Shown: positions 32,876-40,898 of the stretch, piece after piece
Position numbering within the stretch: the first letter of the stretch is position 1
How the letters are laid out: every line of letters begins with the position of its first letter
From: JANQFM01 sp035471925
Lineage (GTDB): Bacteria > Acidobacteriota > UBA6911 > RPQK01 > DATIPO01
NCBI GenBank assembly: GCA_035471925.1
Contig: DATIPO010000223.1
Coordinates: forward strand, 1 to 64,000
Direction of reading: 5' to 3'
DNA: 64,000 nucleotides
Translations under genes and position numbers: made by a program
The notes under the pieces: model-generated
What the model was told of the DNA's origin: nothing
Database searches by the model: none
Seen by the model: only the letters and a program-made list of their open reading frames with translations

Positions 32876-34846
32876 TCAATCAACTTTGAGCGCTACCACG
32901 GTAATGTCGTCGTGCTGGCTTTCGCCCCGCGAGAAGGCCAGCACCTCGTCCAGCACCAGCTTCTGAATGTCGTCAGCGGTGAGGAAGATGTTGCCTGAGA
33001 CCAATTCGATCAGGCGTTCCATCTCGAATTGCTGGCCTTGAGGATTTTGAGCCTCCACCACGCCGTCGGTATAGAAGAGGACCAAGTCGCCGGGCGAGAG
33101 CTGAATCGATTCTTCTTCGTACTCGCGGTCCTCGAAGAGGCCCGCCGCCATGCCGCCGGCGGTCAGCTTGCGCACCTCGTCGCCTGAAAAGAGCAGGGGC
33201 GGATTATGGCCGGCGTTGCAGTAGGAAAGGGTGAGGGTTTCGGTTTCGAAATGGCTGAAGACCAGGGTGGCGAACTTGTCGGCGGCCGTCTGCGAATAGA
33301 GGTGGGAATTGAGGGCCGCCACCGCCCTCCGCAAGGTTCCCGGACCGCACACCGGCGATCCCTGGCTGTCGCTTTGGAAGACCATGCGGGTGCGGATGGC
33401 GCTTTGCAGGCTGGCCATGAGGAGGGCCGCCGAGATCCCTTTTCCGCTAATGTCGGCGATCACGATATCGATGCGCCGGTGGTCGAAGGCGATGAAGTCG
33501 TAGTAGTCGCCGCTGACCATGCGGGCGGGAAGGCATTGACCCGAGATTTGCAGGCGGTCGATCTCAGGAATCGTGCGTGGGAAGAGCTGCTCTTGCACTT
33601 GGCGGGCGATTTCCAGCTCGCGGTCCAGCCGTTCTTTTTCGCCCAACTGGCTGAGCAGCCGGGCAATGCTGGCCGACATGGAGTTGAAGGCCGCCGATAG
33701 GGCGCCCATCTGATCGGCCTTGCCTTCGGGGATGGCGTAGCCGAACTTCCCTTGGCGGATCTGCTCGGTACCGCTGTAGAGATTCTGAATGGAGCGGGTG
33801 ATGTTTCGGGCGATGGCTACTCCGATGAAGAGCGAGACCGCTTCGGCCAAGATGAAGACCACTCCCAAAAAGGCCACGATCTGGAGCAGATACTGGCCCA
33901 GGAAGGTCTCCTGGGAGAAGTAGAAGTTGTAGTAGAGCTGACGCAGCGGGACGCTGATGGCGAAAAGCGACAGCTCGGGATCGAGGAAGCGCATGGTGCT
34001 GCCGGTGGTCCAGTCGACTGGGGTGACCACATGCATCCAAAGAATGTCGCCCCACCCGCCCTGGCCCTGGAAGAGCACGCTGAGTCCCCGCGCCCGGCTC
34101 AGGGGCGCCACCGACTGGGGAGGGGTCAGGCGCAGCGGCGTCCGCTCTTCAATGTCCTCGACAACCGCTTGGTCGAAGGGCAGATCGAAGGCCAGCAAGA
34201 GGTCGCCTCGATTGCTGCGAAGCGCTTCCACGCTGCGGAAGTAGAGGCGTCCGCGGTCGTGGACCAACCCGTCGAATCCTTGGGCCGCCCAATCAGGCAG
34301 CACCAATGGCGGCGCTCCTTCGGGGAGTCGCCCCAAGGGCCTCCAGCCGCCTCCCGCGGGATGGAGGAAGACATGCACCCGCAGCCGGGCCATCCCGCTC
34401 CGTTCTCGCACCAGTGAAGCCAGTTCACGCGAGGCTTCTTCAAGCAGATGCTGGGGGTCGCGGGTCTGTCCGCTGGCGTAAAATGAGGAGGCCACCCGAT
34501 GGGAAGCCTCCTCAAGCTCCTCCGCGGTCAGCCTGATTTCGTTCTCCAGATAGAGGGCGCTGACTTGACCGAAGACCAGACGGAAGGAAATGATTCCGAT
34601 GAAGGTCAGAATCAGTACCGGAATAAGTCCCACGAAGGCGTAGGAGAGGATGATCTTGTTGCGGACCTTCCACAAGAAGCGCTTGAGGAAGCGTCGGATC
34701 CCCAGGAAAGAGTAGTAAGCCGCGGAAACCAGCAGTCCCGCTAAGCCGACGTCGCGCAGCACTCCGAAGACGTTCTGGGGCGCGGCCAGGCTGACGAGCA
34801 AGCCCACGACAAACAATAAGCCGGCAACTGCTGTAAATTTGGACAT
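32876..34846 (-). CDS. Membrane-bound SpoIIE/PP2C-type phosphatase with HAMP
   Basis: The protein of 656 residues has several N-terminal membrane helices (1-35, 70-95), a large periplasmic sensor region and a helix near 325. A HAMP-like linker follows (IARNITRSIQNLYSGTEQIRQGKFG). The C-terminal 220 residues are a SpoIIE phosphatase: LPARMVSGDYYDFIAF, IDIVIADISGKGISAALLMA, LVFSHFETETLTLSYCNAGHNPPLL and LVLFYTDGVVEAQN. It would control an anti-sigma or anti-anti-sigma partner in response to an envelope signal, as in partner-switching systems; no such partner gene lies nearby. Confidence 0.9.
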   Translation of the reverse strand: MSKFTAVAGLLFVVGLLVSLAAPQNVFGVLRDVGLAGLLVSAAYYSFLGIRRFLKRFLWKVRNKIILSYAFVGLIPVLILTFIGIISFRLVFGQVSALYLENEIRLTAEELEEASHRVASSFYASGQTRDPQHLLEEASRELASLVRERSGMARLRVHVFLHPAGGGWRPLGRLPEGAPPLVLPDWAAQGFDGLVHDRGRLYFRSVEALRSNRGDLLLAFDLPFDQAVVEDIEERTPLRLTPPQSVAPLSRARGLSVLFQGQGGWGDILWMHVVTPVDWTTGSTMRFLDPELSLFAISVPLRQLYYNFYFSQETFLGQYLLQIVAFLGVVFILAEAVSLFIGVAIARNITRSIQNLYSGTEQIRQGKFGYAIPEGKADQMGALSAAFNSMSASIARLLSQLGEKERLDRELEIARQVQEQLFPRTIPEIDRLQISGQCLPARMVSGDYYDFIAFDHRRIDIVIADISGKGISAALLMASLQSAIRTRMVFQSDSQGSPVCGPGTLRRAVAALNSHLYSQTAADKFATLVFSHFETETLTLSYCNAGHNPPLLFSGDEVRKLTAGGMAAGLFEDREYEEESIQLSPGDLVLFYTDGVVEAQNPQGQQFEMERLIELVSGNIFLTADDIQKLVLDEVLAFSRGESQHDDITVVALKVD

Positions 34847-34893
34847 TTTCAGAAGGGCTTATTATAGCGGCTGCACGTGTCGAGGTCGCGCCG

Positions 34894-34908
34894 GGCCACC
34901 AAGTGGCC
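34894..34908 (+). repeat. Dispersed palindromic repeat, copy 3
   Basis: GGCCACCAAGTGGCC is the same palindrome as at 8597 and 12927, differing only in the centre. It lies in the gap between the divergent phosphatase and alkaline-phosphatase-like genes; its left flank matches the others poorly. Confidence 0.55.
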
Positions 34909-34998
34909 GACAAGCTTACACCGAGTGCGTTTTCAGCGGCCGGGACCACTTGCCGGCATGCTTTCGGCAGTGAGAGGCCGCTCGATAGGAATAAGTCC

Positions 34999-35880
34999 AT
35001 GGCCGTGATCATTGTCTTCATCGACGGATTGGGAATCGGAAAGCGAGACGCCTCGCGCAACCCGCTGGCCCGGTTTGAGCCTCGGGTCCTGCGCTTCTTC
35101 GAGGACGGGACCGGCCCCTTTCCCCGGCGTGGACATTGCCTGTCCACGCGGGTCGATATGGGCGTCAAGGGACTGCCTCAATCCGCCACAGGGCATACCG
35201 CCCTATGGACGGGACGCAACGCTGCCCGCCATATCGGACGCCACTTAAGCGGATTCCCCACTCCTGCCCTGCGCCGCCTGATCGAGCGCCATTCCCTCTT
35301 CAGAAGGCTCAAGCAGAAGGGGAAGCGTCCCCTCTTCGCCAACGCCTACCGTCCCGTGTTCTTTGAAAAGCGTCCCCGCTGGGTTTCAGCCAGCACAGTG
35401 ATGTGCGAATCGGCTGGCGTCCCTCTGCGCACTCTCGCGGATCTGAAGCGGGGCCGCGCCCTCTACATGGACTTCACCAACCGCTTCCTGCTGGAGAGAG
35501 GTTTGGTGCAGGGCACGCGCACGCCCCGAAAAGCCGCCCAGATCCTACTTTCCCTGGCCCAGGCCTACGACCTCACTTTCTACGAATACTTCCTGACCGA
35601 CATCGAGGGCCACCGGGGCGAGCTGGAGAGCGCCACCCGCCTGCTGCGCCAGCTCGACGAGTTCTTGACGCACCTGGTCGAAGGTCTGGATGCCGGCCAC
35701 TCGCTTGTGATCACTTCTGACCACGGCAACATTGAGGAGATGGACCATGGCCGCCACACCTTCAACCCCGTCGCCACTCTGCTGTGGGGGCCGCTCCGGC
35801 AAGCCTTTGATGAAGCGGAACTGGAAATCACCGATATCACTCCCAAGATCCTGCAATTCCTGTCGCCTGCTGTGAGTTGA
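34999..35880 (+). CDS. Alkaline-phosphatase-superfamily metalloenzyme (phosphoglycerate mutase/phosphopentomutase-like)
   Basis: The 293-residue protein starts AVIIVFIDGLGIGKRD, where the aspartate binds metal, and carries PQSATGHTALWTG (a Ser/Thr nucleophile position) and SDHGNIEEMDHGRHTFNPV near the end, with the paired metal-binding Asp/His. This is the alkaline phosphatase/PGM fold. It is shorter than iPGM (about 510) or PPM (about 390). The substrate is unknown. AGGA lies 8 bases before the ATG. The stop TGA overlaps the first in-frame ATG of the next gene. Confidence 0.85.
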   Translation: MAVIIVFIDGLGIGKRDASRNPLARFEPRVLRFFEDGTGPFPRRGHCLSTRVDMGVKGLPQSATGHTALWTGRNAARHIGRHLSGFPTPALRRLIERHSLFRRLKQKGKRPLFANAYRPVFFEKRPRWVSASTVMCESAGVPLRTLADLKRGRALYMDFTNRFLLERGLVQGTRTPRKAAQILLSLAQAYDLTFYEYFLTDIEGHRGELESATRLLRQLDEFLTHLVEGLDAGHSLVITSDHGNIEEMDHGRHTFNPVATLLWGPLRQAFDEAELEITDITPKILQFLSPAVS

Positions 35881-35909
35881 TGCTAGACTCGGGCCCGAGG
35901 TTCTGGGTT

Positions 35910-36728
35910 ATGAAGGACAAGGTAAGCCGGCTGTGCCGCAAGCTCGATCTCACTCCAGACGAGCTGGCCCGCCACTTGGGCGTCAACCGTCAAGCGGTCA
36001 TGAACTGGCTCTCGGGACGGGTGCGCGAATCTTCCAAGTCGCCACTCATCGACAGCGCCTTGCAGGCTCTGGATGAGGGCTTCGGCAAGCAGTTCGTGAT
36101 GGAATACGTGCTGGTCGACGGGCCTCTGCGTTTCTCGGCCATCCAGAAGCACCTCTCGCGTTCTCAGAAGGGGCCCAATGGGACCGGGGAGGAGTCCTCG
36201 CAGCCAGCCTCTGCAGGCACTGGCAAGGAGGGAGAAACAGCACTGCCTACCGTGTCTCCCGAGGACGACGGCAAAAAGCTGCTTTCCGACATGGAACTGG
36301 CCTCGCTGGAGGCCTACACCAAGGGCCACTACATCCAGTCGGCGCTGATTCTCTTTCAAGCCATCGAGACCTTGCTGCGCATCGTCATCCGCACCCACGG
36401 ACAGGCCCGGGGAATTCCCGACAAGGTGCTGCTGGAGGCGGCTGACAAGGAGCAGAGCTTCCTGCGCCTGACCTTGCATCTCGATCTGGTCTTCCCCAAG
36501 AATGAATACACCGAGAAGCTGCGCATCCTCAACCGCATGCGCAACGACACCATGCATCGGCTCTTCTTTGAATTCGAGTCCAGAGACGAGATGGAGGAGC
36601 GCTTGAAGGAATTCTGCCAGGAGGCCCGCAACCTGCGCGACAGCCTCTCCGATGAAGTGCACCGCTCCCTGCAGGAGATGCTGAAGAAGCACGGGCGGCG
36701 CGTCTCAAGCGGGGGACAACGAAAATGA
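35910..36728 (+). CDS. Helix-turn-helix protein with C-terminal HEPN-like helical domain
   Basis: The 272-residue protein combines an N-terminal XRE-like HTH (about residues 5-40, LTPDELARHLGVNRQAVMNWL) with a disordered linker (84-120) and an all-helical domain (about 125-260). That domain carries R211-N-D-T-M-H216, an R-x4-H motif typical of HEPN ribonuclease or nucleotidyl-binding domains, preceded by SALILFQAIETLLRIVI. GAGG lies 9 bases before the ATG at 35910; an earlier ATG at 35880 overlaps the previous stop. The next frame begins in the ATGA of its own stop. HEPN function and an RNA target are inference. Confidence 0.72.
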   Translation: MKDKVSRLCRKLDLTPDELARHLGVNRQAVMNWLSGRVRESSKSPLIDSALQALDEGFGKQFVMEYVLVDGPLRFSAIQKHLSRSQKGPNGTGEESSQPASAGTGKEGETALPTVSPEDDGKKLLSDMELASLEAYTKGHYIQSALILFQAIETLLRIVIRTHGQARGIPDKVLLEAADKEQSFLRLTLHLDLVFPKNEYTEKLRILNRMRNDTMHRLFFEFESRDEMEERLKEFCQEARNLRDSLSDEVHRSLQEMLKKHGRRVSSGGQRK

Positions 36729-37150
36729 AACATGGCGCCGGCCGACATCGAGAAGGACCAAAACTACTCCAACCTCTCGATGGTCGACTTCGAGCCGGCC
36801 TTGGCCACCCTGACCTTCATGGCAGCGGGGTCGCTGGCGAAGGTGCCTGCCAGTGGCCGCTCGAATGTCACGCAGACAGCCCCAAAGACGGTAGCCGCTC
36901 GCGACCTTTCGGTTGGCTGCCTCGGAGACCTTCAATGCGCCTATCGAGCTCTTGGCGAGTCAACCTCAACCAGGGAAACAACCGCATTCGAGGCGCTTTG
37001 CCGGCAGTCGGCGCGCGGCGCCGACGACCTTGTTTGATGCGCCTCTCAAGCTTGTTGGCGTGGTGGCTCAAGCGCGGAGGGAGCGAGGGCATCAACCTCC
37101 TCCAAGGCGTTGTGCCGGCGATGGCTTGGCTGCGCCGGAGGCCTCGGGTC
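36729..37150 (+). other. Degenerate stretch with tandem copies of a start region, no convincing gene
   Basis: The frame of the downstream thioredoxin-like gene is open here and begins in the ATGA overlap with the HTH-HEPN stop (36725), but its first 142 residues look non-coding (low-complexity, no recognisable fold). ATGCGCCTATCGAGC at 36935 and ATGCGCCTCTCAAGC at 37037 resemble the true start ATGCGCTTCTCCAGC at 37151. The copies are spaced 102 and 114 bases apart. Confidence 0.5.
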
Positions 37151-37165
37151 ATGCGCTTCTCCAGC
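36935..37165 (+). repeat. Three diverged tandem repeats, each beginning ATG-CGC-(C/T)T(A/C)TC
   Basis: Units begin at 36935, 37037 and 37151. Each starts MR(L/F)SS in one frame and ends in an arginine-rich run with CCG/CGC codons (GARRRRPCL and LRRRPRV in the first two). The third becomes the signal peptide of the thioredoxin-like gene. Confidence 0.55.
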
Positions 37166-37726
37166 CTGTTTCTGACGATGGCCGGGCTGCTCCTGGCTCC
37201 CCTGGCGGACGTCCAAGCCGCTTGGCTGACCCAGGTTCCTCAGCAACTGGCCCAGCCTGCATCGCGGCACGACGATCCTTATTTTGAGCGGACGCGTCCC
37301 CTGACGGCGGTCTCCCGCAATGGGCGCGAATTCCTCACCGCTTTTAACGCCGCCGCCGACCGTCCCCGAGTCGTGGCGGTCTTGTCCCCGACCGATCCTC
37401 GGGCCCGTGAGGAGGCGGCGCGCTTGGCCCGGCTGCTGCAATCCGAGCCCGACAGCGATACGGTTGTCTTGGCCGTGTGGATTCCCCACGATCCTGCCGA
37501 TTCGCCCGCCAACGCCCTGCGCGCCACCGGATTGCTCACTGACAGCCGCGTTACCCACTTCCACGACCTCCACAGCTTCGTCAAGCGGTCCCTGGAGGCT
37601 CGCCTCGACTCCGATGCGGCCGCGTCTCCGGCATTGCTTCTCCATTACGCGCCCGGCACCCTGTGGCTCGACCTCCCGCCCCTCCCGGACCGCATCCACA
37701 CCCCCGCCTCTACCGACCGTCAGTGA
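37151..37726 (+). CDS. Secreted thioredoxin-fold-like protein
   Basis: I assign the ATG at 37151 because GGAGG lies 9 bases upstream and the frame begins with a signal peptide (SSLFLTMAGLLLAPLADVQA). The mature part has a strand-helix pattern similar to thioredoxin-like proteins (RPRVVAVLSPTDPRAREEAARLARLL, TVVLAVWIPHDP, SRVTHFHDLH, ALLLHYAPGTLWL). The CxxC motif is absent, so no redox activity is claimed. A similar layout is known from predicted secreted redoxin-like proteins of unknown role. The stop TGA overlaps a GTG that opens a repeat-coded small ORF. Confidence 0.6.
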   Translation: MRFSSLFLTMAGLLLAPLADVQAAWLTQVPQQLAQPASRHDDPYFERTRPLTAVSRNGREFLTAFNAAADRPRVVAVLSPTDPRAREEAARLARLLQSEPDSDTVVLAVWIPHDPADSPANALRATGLLTDSRVTHFHDLHSFVKRSLEARLDSDAAASPALLLHYAPGTLWLDLPPLPDRIHTPASTDRQ

Positions 37727-37923
37727 AGCCCGGCAAATCCAGCCCAGCGAGTTCTGCCAAGGTCACCGCCGCCACCTGGAATAGCACCGTGGACTCAGGG
37801 TCAAGTCCGCGCTCGCTGAAGGCGATCAATTCGCCAGCCCGACGACCGGGTCCAAGGTTAAGTCGGGGCTCGCTGAAGGCGAGCCTTAAGCCAGCCCTCC
37901 CGCCTCAACCAACTGCTAAGTGA
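37723..37923 (+). CDS. Small ORF A (66 aa), duplicated in ORF B
   Basis: No family is known to me. The GTG at 37723 overlaps the preceding stop as GTGA. The first 27 residues (beginning VKPGKSSP, then ATWNSTVDSGS) match the start of the next ORF at about 60-70% of residues. The rest is rich in Arg, Pro and Ser. Whether it is translated is unknown; the duplication may instead reflect DNA-level repeats. See the finding on GTGA-coupled ORFs. Confidence 0.35.
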   Translation: MKPGKSSPASSAKVTAATWNSTVDSGSSPRSLKAINSPARRPGPRLSRGSLKASLKPALPPQPTAK

Positions 37924-38328
37924 AGCCCCGCAAATCCGGGCCGGTCATTCGCGTCGAGGTTGCCGCCACCACCTGGAATGCCACCGTGGACTCAGGGTCC
38001 AGACTGGCAGCGATCGAAACGCTGAAGAGGCCGTCGCATAAGTGCCGCCAAGCCGGTCAGGAATGGCCTCTGGAGGTACGTCCCGCCCAACTCGACGAAG
38101 CCTTAAAGGAGTGCTTTGCAGTGCAACTCTGGGCTCCCTGAAGGGGAGCCATAGGCCAGCCCAGGGTAGAGCGAGGACGCGAAGCGCCCGAGCGGCACCC
38201 TGGGTAAGTTTTACATCGGAAAATAAACCCTGAAGGGTTGGAATGGCGGTGCTTCGAAGATGTCATGTCGCAACTTTTGCGACAGCCTCCGAAAGCGCAA
38301 AATTACGGCTCGGGGCAATCGGTCCTTG
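37727..38328. repeat. Repeat-rich intergenic region with REP-like palindromes
   Basis: Apart from the two small ORFs, this 600-base stretch holds direct repeats. 37723-37805 repeats at 37919-38001. GCTC(G/C)CTGAAGG(C/G)GA occurs at 37811, 37868 and 38133, each followed about 15 bases later by GCCAGCCC. CCCAGGGT (38160-38167) pairs with ACCCTGGG (38197-38204), and ACCCTGAAGGGT (38227-38238) is a palindrome. I recall similar CCCTGAAGGG/CCCAGGGT elements in acidobacterial and planctomycete genomes. Confidence 0.65.
37920..38141 (+). CDS. Small ORF B (73 aa), paralogous to ORF A
   Basis: The GTG at 37920 again overlaps the previous TGA as GTGA. The first residues (VKPRKSGP, ATTWNATVDSGS) match ORF A. 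The second half differs and ends ECFAVQLWAP, immediately before a palindromic repeat. No SD sequence is seen, so translation would rely on coupling. The function, if any, is unknown. Confidence 0.35.
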   Translation: MKPRKSGPVIRVEVAATTWNATVDSGSRLAAIETLKRPSHKCRQAGQEWPLEVRPAQLDEALKECFAVQLWAP

Positions 38329-40119
38329 TCAGCGCAAGGAGTCGAGCAACACGCGCGGAGCCTCGATCTCCATGAGGAGCAGGGCGTGGGCATAGGTTTT
38401 GCCCTGGGGATCGATGCCCAGCGACAGGGTGCCGCCGCCGCCAAGCGACTCGTGGAGGAGAAAATTGAGCGCCTTGATGTTGGGAACCTCGAAGCGCTCC
38501 ACTTGGCCTTGGCAGATATCCCCGAAGAACTCCTTGACCTTGGCTGCCGTCAACTCCCGCTGCAGGAAGGCATAGATGGGGCGGCTGCGTGCCACGACGC
38601 CGATATTGCAGGTGTTGCCTTTGTCGCCCGAACGGGCGTACGCCAGGTGCCGCAACCTCATGCGTTGACGCGGACCTTGGGGGGCTTGTGGAATCTCCTC
38701 GCCTGGAGGTGACGGGGCATCTGGGGCCGTGTCGTCAACAGGCGGCGCCGTCCATCCGACGCTGACACTCTCCTCGCCGTCCAACAGCGATACCCGGGGT
38801 GTGACCTCATCGGCCGGAAGCAGGCAAGGCCAGTAGGCTACGACGTCCTGTATGCGGGGCCGCGCTCCCACGATGGCCACTCCCGGGACGGTGCTCAGAA
38901 TCACCGAGGGGAACTGCTTGGAGAACTCCGCCACCTTGCCTTTGTCGCCGTCGCGGACTCCGATTTGCAGCAGGATCTCGGGAGGATCGTGCTCCTCCAC
39001 CAGATGTTGGTGACAGGCGTTGTATCCCACCAGGTTAGCACGGGTTTCTTCGAAGTCGAGGCCCAGCCGCCGGAAGAAGATCTCTTCGATAGCGCGGCAC
39101 TTCTCCACTGCGTCGGGACGACTCACGATCACGGTTCCCTGGGCTTTGTAGCCGTCGTGATAGGAGATGGAGGCCTTGAGCGATTCGGTGCGGCGGCGGC
39201 CTCGGACCCCTGAAATGCGCACCCGGTCATCCCCCAGATCTTGCAGGCGGATGGAGGAGAACTCGGCCACCACGTCGGGGGTGATGTACTCCCAGGGATC
39301 GCCCATTTCGTAGACCAACTGCTCGCTGACCGTCTTTTCGTTGACCAGTCCGCCTGCCTTCTCGTGTTTGGTGACGATGAAGGACCCGTCGCTGCTGACC
39401 TCCACGATGGGATAGCCCATCCGCTGAAACGACTCCACTTCGTGCCAGTCGGTGAGGTTGCCGCCGCTGGCCTGGGCGCCGCATTCGATGATGTGTCCGG
39501 CGATCACGGCCGAGGCCAGGCGGTCCCAGTCGTCCAGGTCCCAGCCGAACTCGAAGGCGGGAGCCGCGATAGTGATGCCGGTATCGGTGACGCGTCCTGT
39601 GACGATGATCTGTCCGCCCATCTCCAGGGCCTTGATGACGGGCGCCGCTCCCAGATAGGCGTTGGCACTCTGTACCTTGTCGCGGATCGAGGCCAGCTCC
39701 TGGCCTGTCTCCATGTTGGCCAGCTTGTGTCCGTCTTGGATCAGTTCGTCCAGGCGGTCCATCAAATCGTCACCCTCCACCACCGCGATGGGCAACTTCA
39801 CATGTGCCTCGCGGGCCACCTCGGCGATCCGCCGGGCGCACCCCCGCGGATTGATGCCGCCGGCGTTGCTGATCACCCGGGTCTTTCCTTCCGACAGGTA
39901 AGGCAGAGCCCGCTGGACCTGGTCCACGAAGTCGCGGGCGTATCCCATGTCAGGATTGCGCGCGCGCTGCTTTTGCAGAATCGACATGGTGATCTCAGCC
40001 AGAAAGTCCAGGGACAGGTAGTCAAGAGGACCCATCGACAACTGGCGCTGGAAAGCATCCAGATCGTCTCCCCAGTAGCCTCCGGCGTTTCCGACTCGGA
40101 CCGTCTTCTCGTTGGCCAT
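38329..40119 (-). CDS. Acyclic terpene utilization AtuA-like protein (DUF1446)
   Basis: The 596-residue protein has the DUF1446 domain at about residues 5-370 (VRVGNAGGYWGDDLDAF, ISNAGGINPRGCARRI, VTGRVTDTGITIAAPAFEF, LVYEMGDP) and a C-terminal AtuA-like domain from about residue 480 (RLRHLAYARSGDKGNTCNIGVVA). In Pseudomonas AtuA belongs to the citronellol/geranyl-CoA degradation cluster, but no partner enzymes lie here, so the pathway is uncertain. The ATG at 40119 begins MANEKTVRVGNAGG; the longer frame upstream is non-coding. Confidence 0.88.
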   Translation of the reverse strand: MANEKTVRVGNAGGYWGDDLDAFQRQLSMGPLDYLSLDFLAEITMSILQKQRARNPDMGYARDFVDQVQRALPYLSEGKTRVISNAGGINPRGCARRIAEVAREAHVKLPIAVVEGDDLMDRLDELIQDGHKLANMETGQELASIRDKVQSANAYLGAAPVIKALEMGGQIIVTGRVTDTGITIAAPAFEFGWDLDDWDRLASAVIAGHIIECGAQASGGNLTDWHEVESFQRMGYPIVEVSSDGSFIVTKHEKAGGLVNEKTVSEQLVYEMGDPWEYITPDVVAEFSSIRLQDLGDDRVRISGVRGRRRTESLKASISYHDGYKAQGTVIVSRPDAVEKCRAIEEIFFRRLGLDFEETRANLVGYNACHQHLVEEHDPPEILLQIGVRDGDKGKVAEFSKQFPSVILSTVPGVAIVGARPRIQDVVAYWPCLLPADEVTPRVSLLDGEESVSVGWTAPPVDDTAPDAPSPPGEEIPQAPQGPRQRMRLRHLAYARSGDKGNTCNIGVVARSRPIYAFLQRELTAAKVKEFFGDICQGQVERFEVPNIKALNFLLHESLGGGGTLSLGIDPQGKTYAHALLLMEIEAPRVLLDSLR

Positions 40120-40260
40120 AGGGCTAGTGTAGCAGGAGAGGTTGCCGTTTCCTGACGGGGGGAGCGGTTTGAAGACTTTCGTGGATTTTGCCGAACCGAA
40201 CGGGTACACTGAAGGCAAGCGTTGTCGGGTCGAAATCACTCTTGCGGGAAACGAGGCGCA

Positions 40261-40758
40261 ATGCGATTCGAAGTCGACCCCATGCAGCCAGCCGATTGGG
40301 AGGCCGTGGCCGCTATCTACCAGGAAGGCTTGGCGACCGGTCAGGCCACCTTTGAAACCCAAGTGCCCTCCTGGAAGTCCTGGGACTCCAGCCACCTGAC
40401 CCAAACGCGCCTTGTGGCACGGCGGGACGATGAAGTCCTGGGCTGGGCGGCTTTAAGCCCGGTCTCCGACCGGTGCGCCTACCAGGGAGTGGCTGAGGTC
40501 AGCGTCTACGTTTCCTCAGCAGCCCGCGGCCAGGGCGTGGGAAAAGCCCTCCTCAACCAGCTCATCGAAGAGTCCGAGAAGGCCGGCATTTGGACGTTGC
40601 AGGCCGGCATTTTCCCTGAGAACGAAGCCAGTATCGGACTGCACCATTCCTGCGGATTTCGTATGGTCGGTGTCCGTGAACGTTTGGGAAAGCTCAACGG
40701 ACGCTGGCGCGACGTAGCCATGCTTGAGCGACGCAGCCCCAGCGTCGGGACCTGCTGA
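40261..40758 (+). CDS. GNAT N-acetyltransferase (phosphinothricin acetyltransferase-like)
   Basis: The 165-residue protein starts MRFEVDPMQPADWEAVAAIYQEGL and shows ATFETQVPSW near residue 30, a Pat/YwnH hallmark. The acetyl-CoA loop is SAARGQGVGKALLNQL, near residue 90. It acetylates an amine, typically an amino acid analogue such as phosphinothricin or methionine sulfoximine. GAGG precedes the ATG. The gene is alone; a DinB gene follows 140 bases later. Confidence 0.88.
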   Translation: MRFEVDPMQPADWEAVAAIYQEGLATGQATFETQVPSWKSWDSSHLTQTRLVARRDDEVLGWAALSPVSDRCAYQGVAEVSVYVSSAARGQGVGKALLNQLIEESEKAGIWTLQAGIFPENEASIGLHHSCGFRMVGVRERLGKLNGRWRDVAMLERRSPSVGTC

Positions 40759-40898
40759 GGGCGGAGACAAAGACGTTCCCTTCTGGACGCGCCGTTCGAG
40801 TTGATGGCGGCGGATCCGGCCACGATTCGGCCAATCGACCTCCAAGCGCCGTTTTCAGACCGCTGGAGCGCAACCGCCACAGAGAAAGAAAGAGAGCA

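Noticed and set aside
36725..37150. Extension of the thioredoxin-like gene back to the ATGA overlap at 36725
   Set aside because: The 142 extra residues lack structure and contain repeated start regions; the signal peptide at 37151 would be internal.
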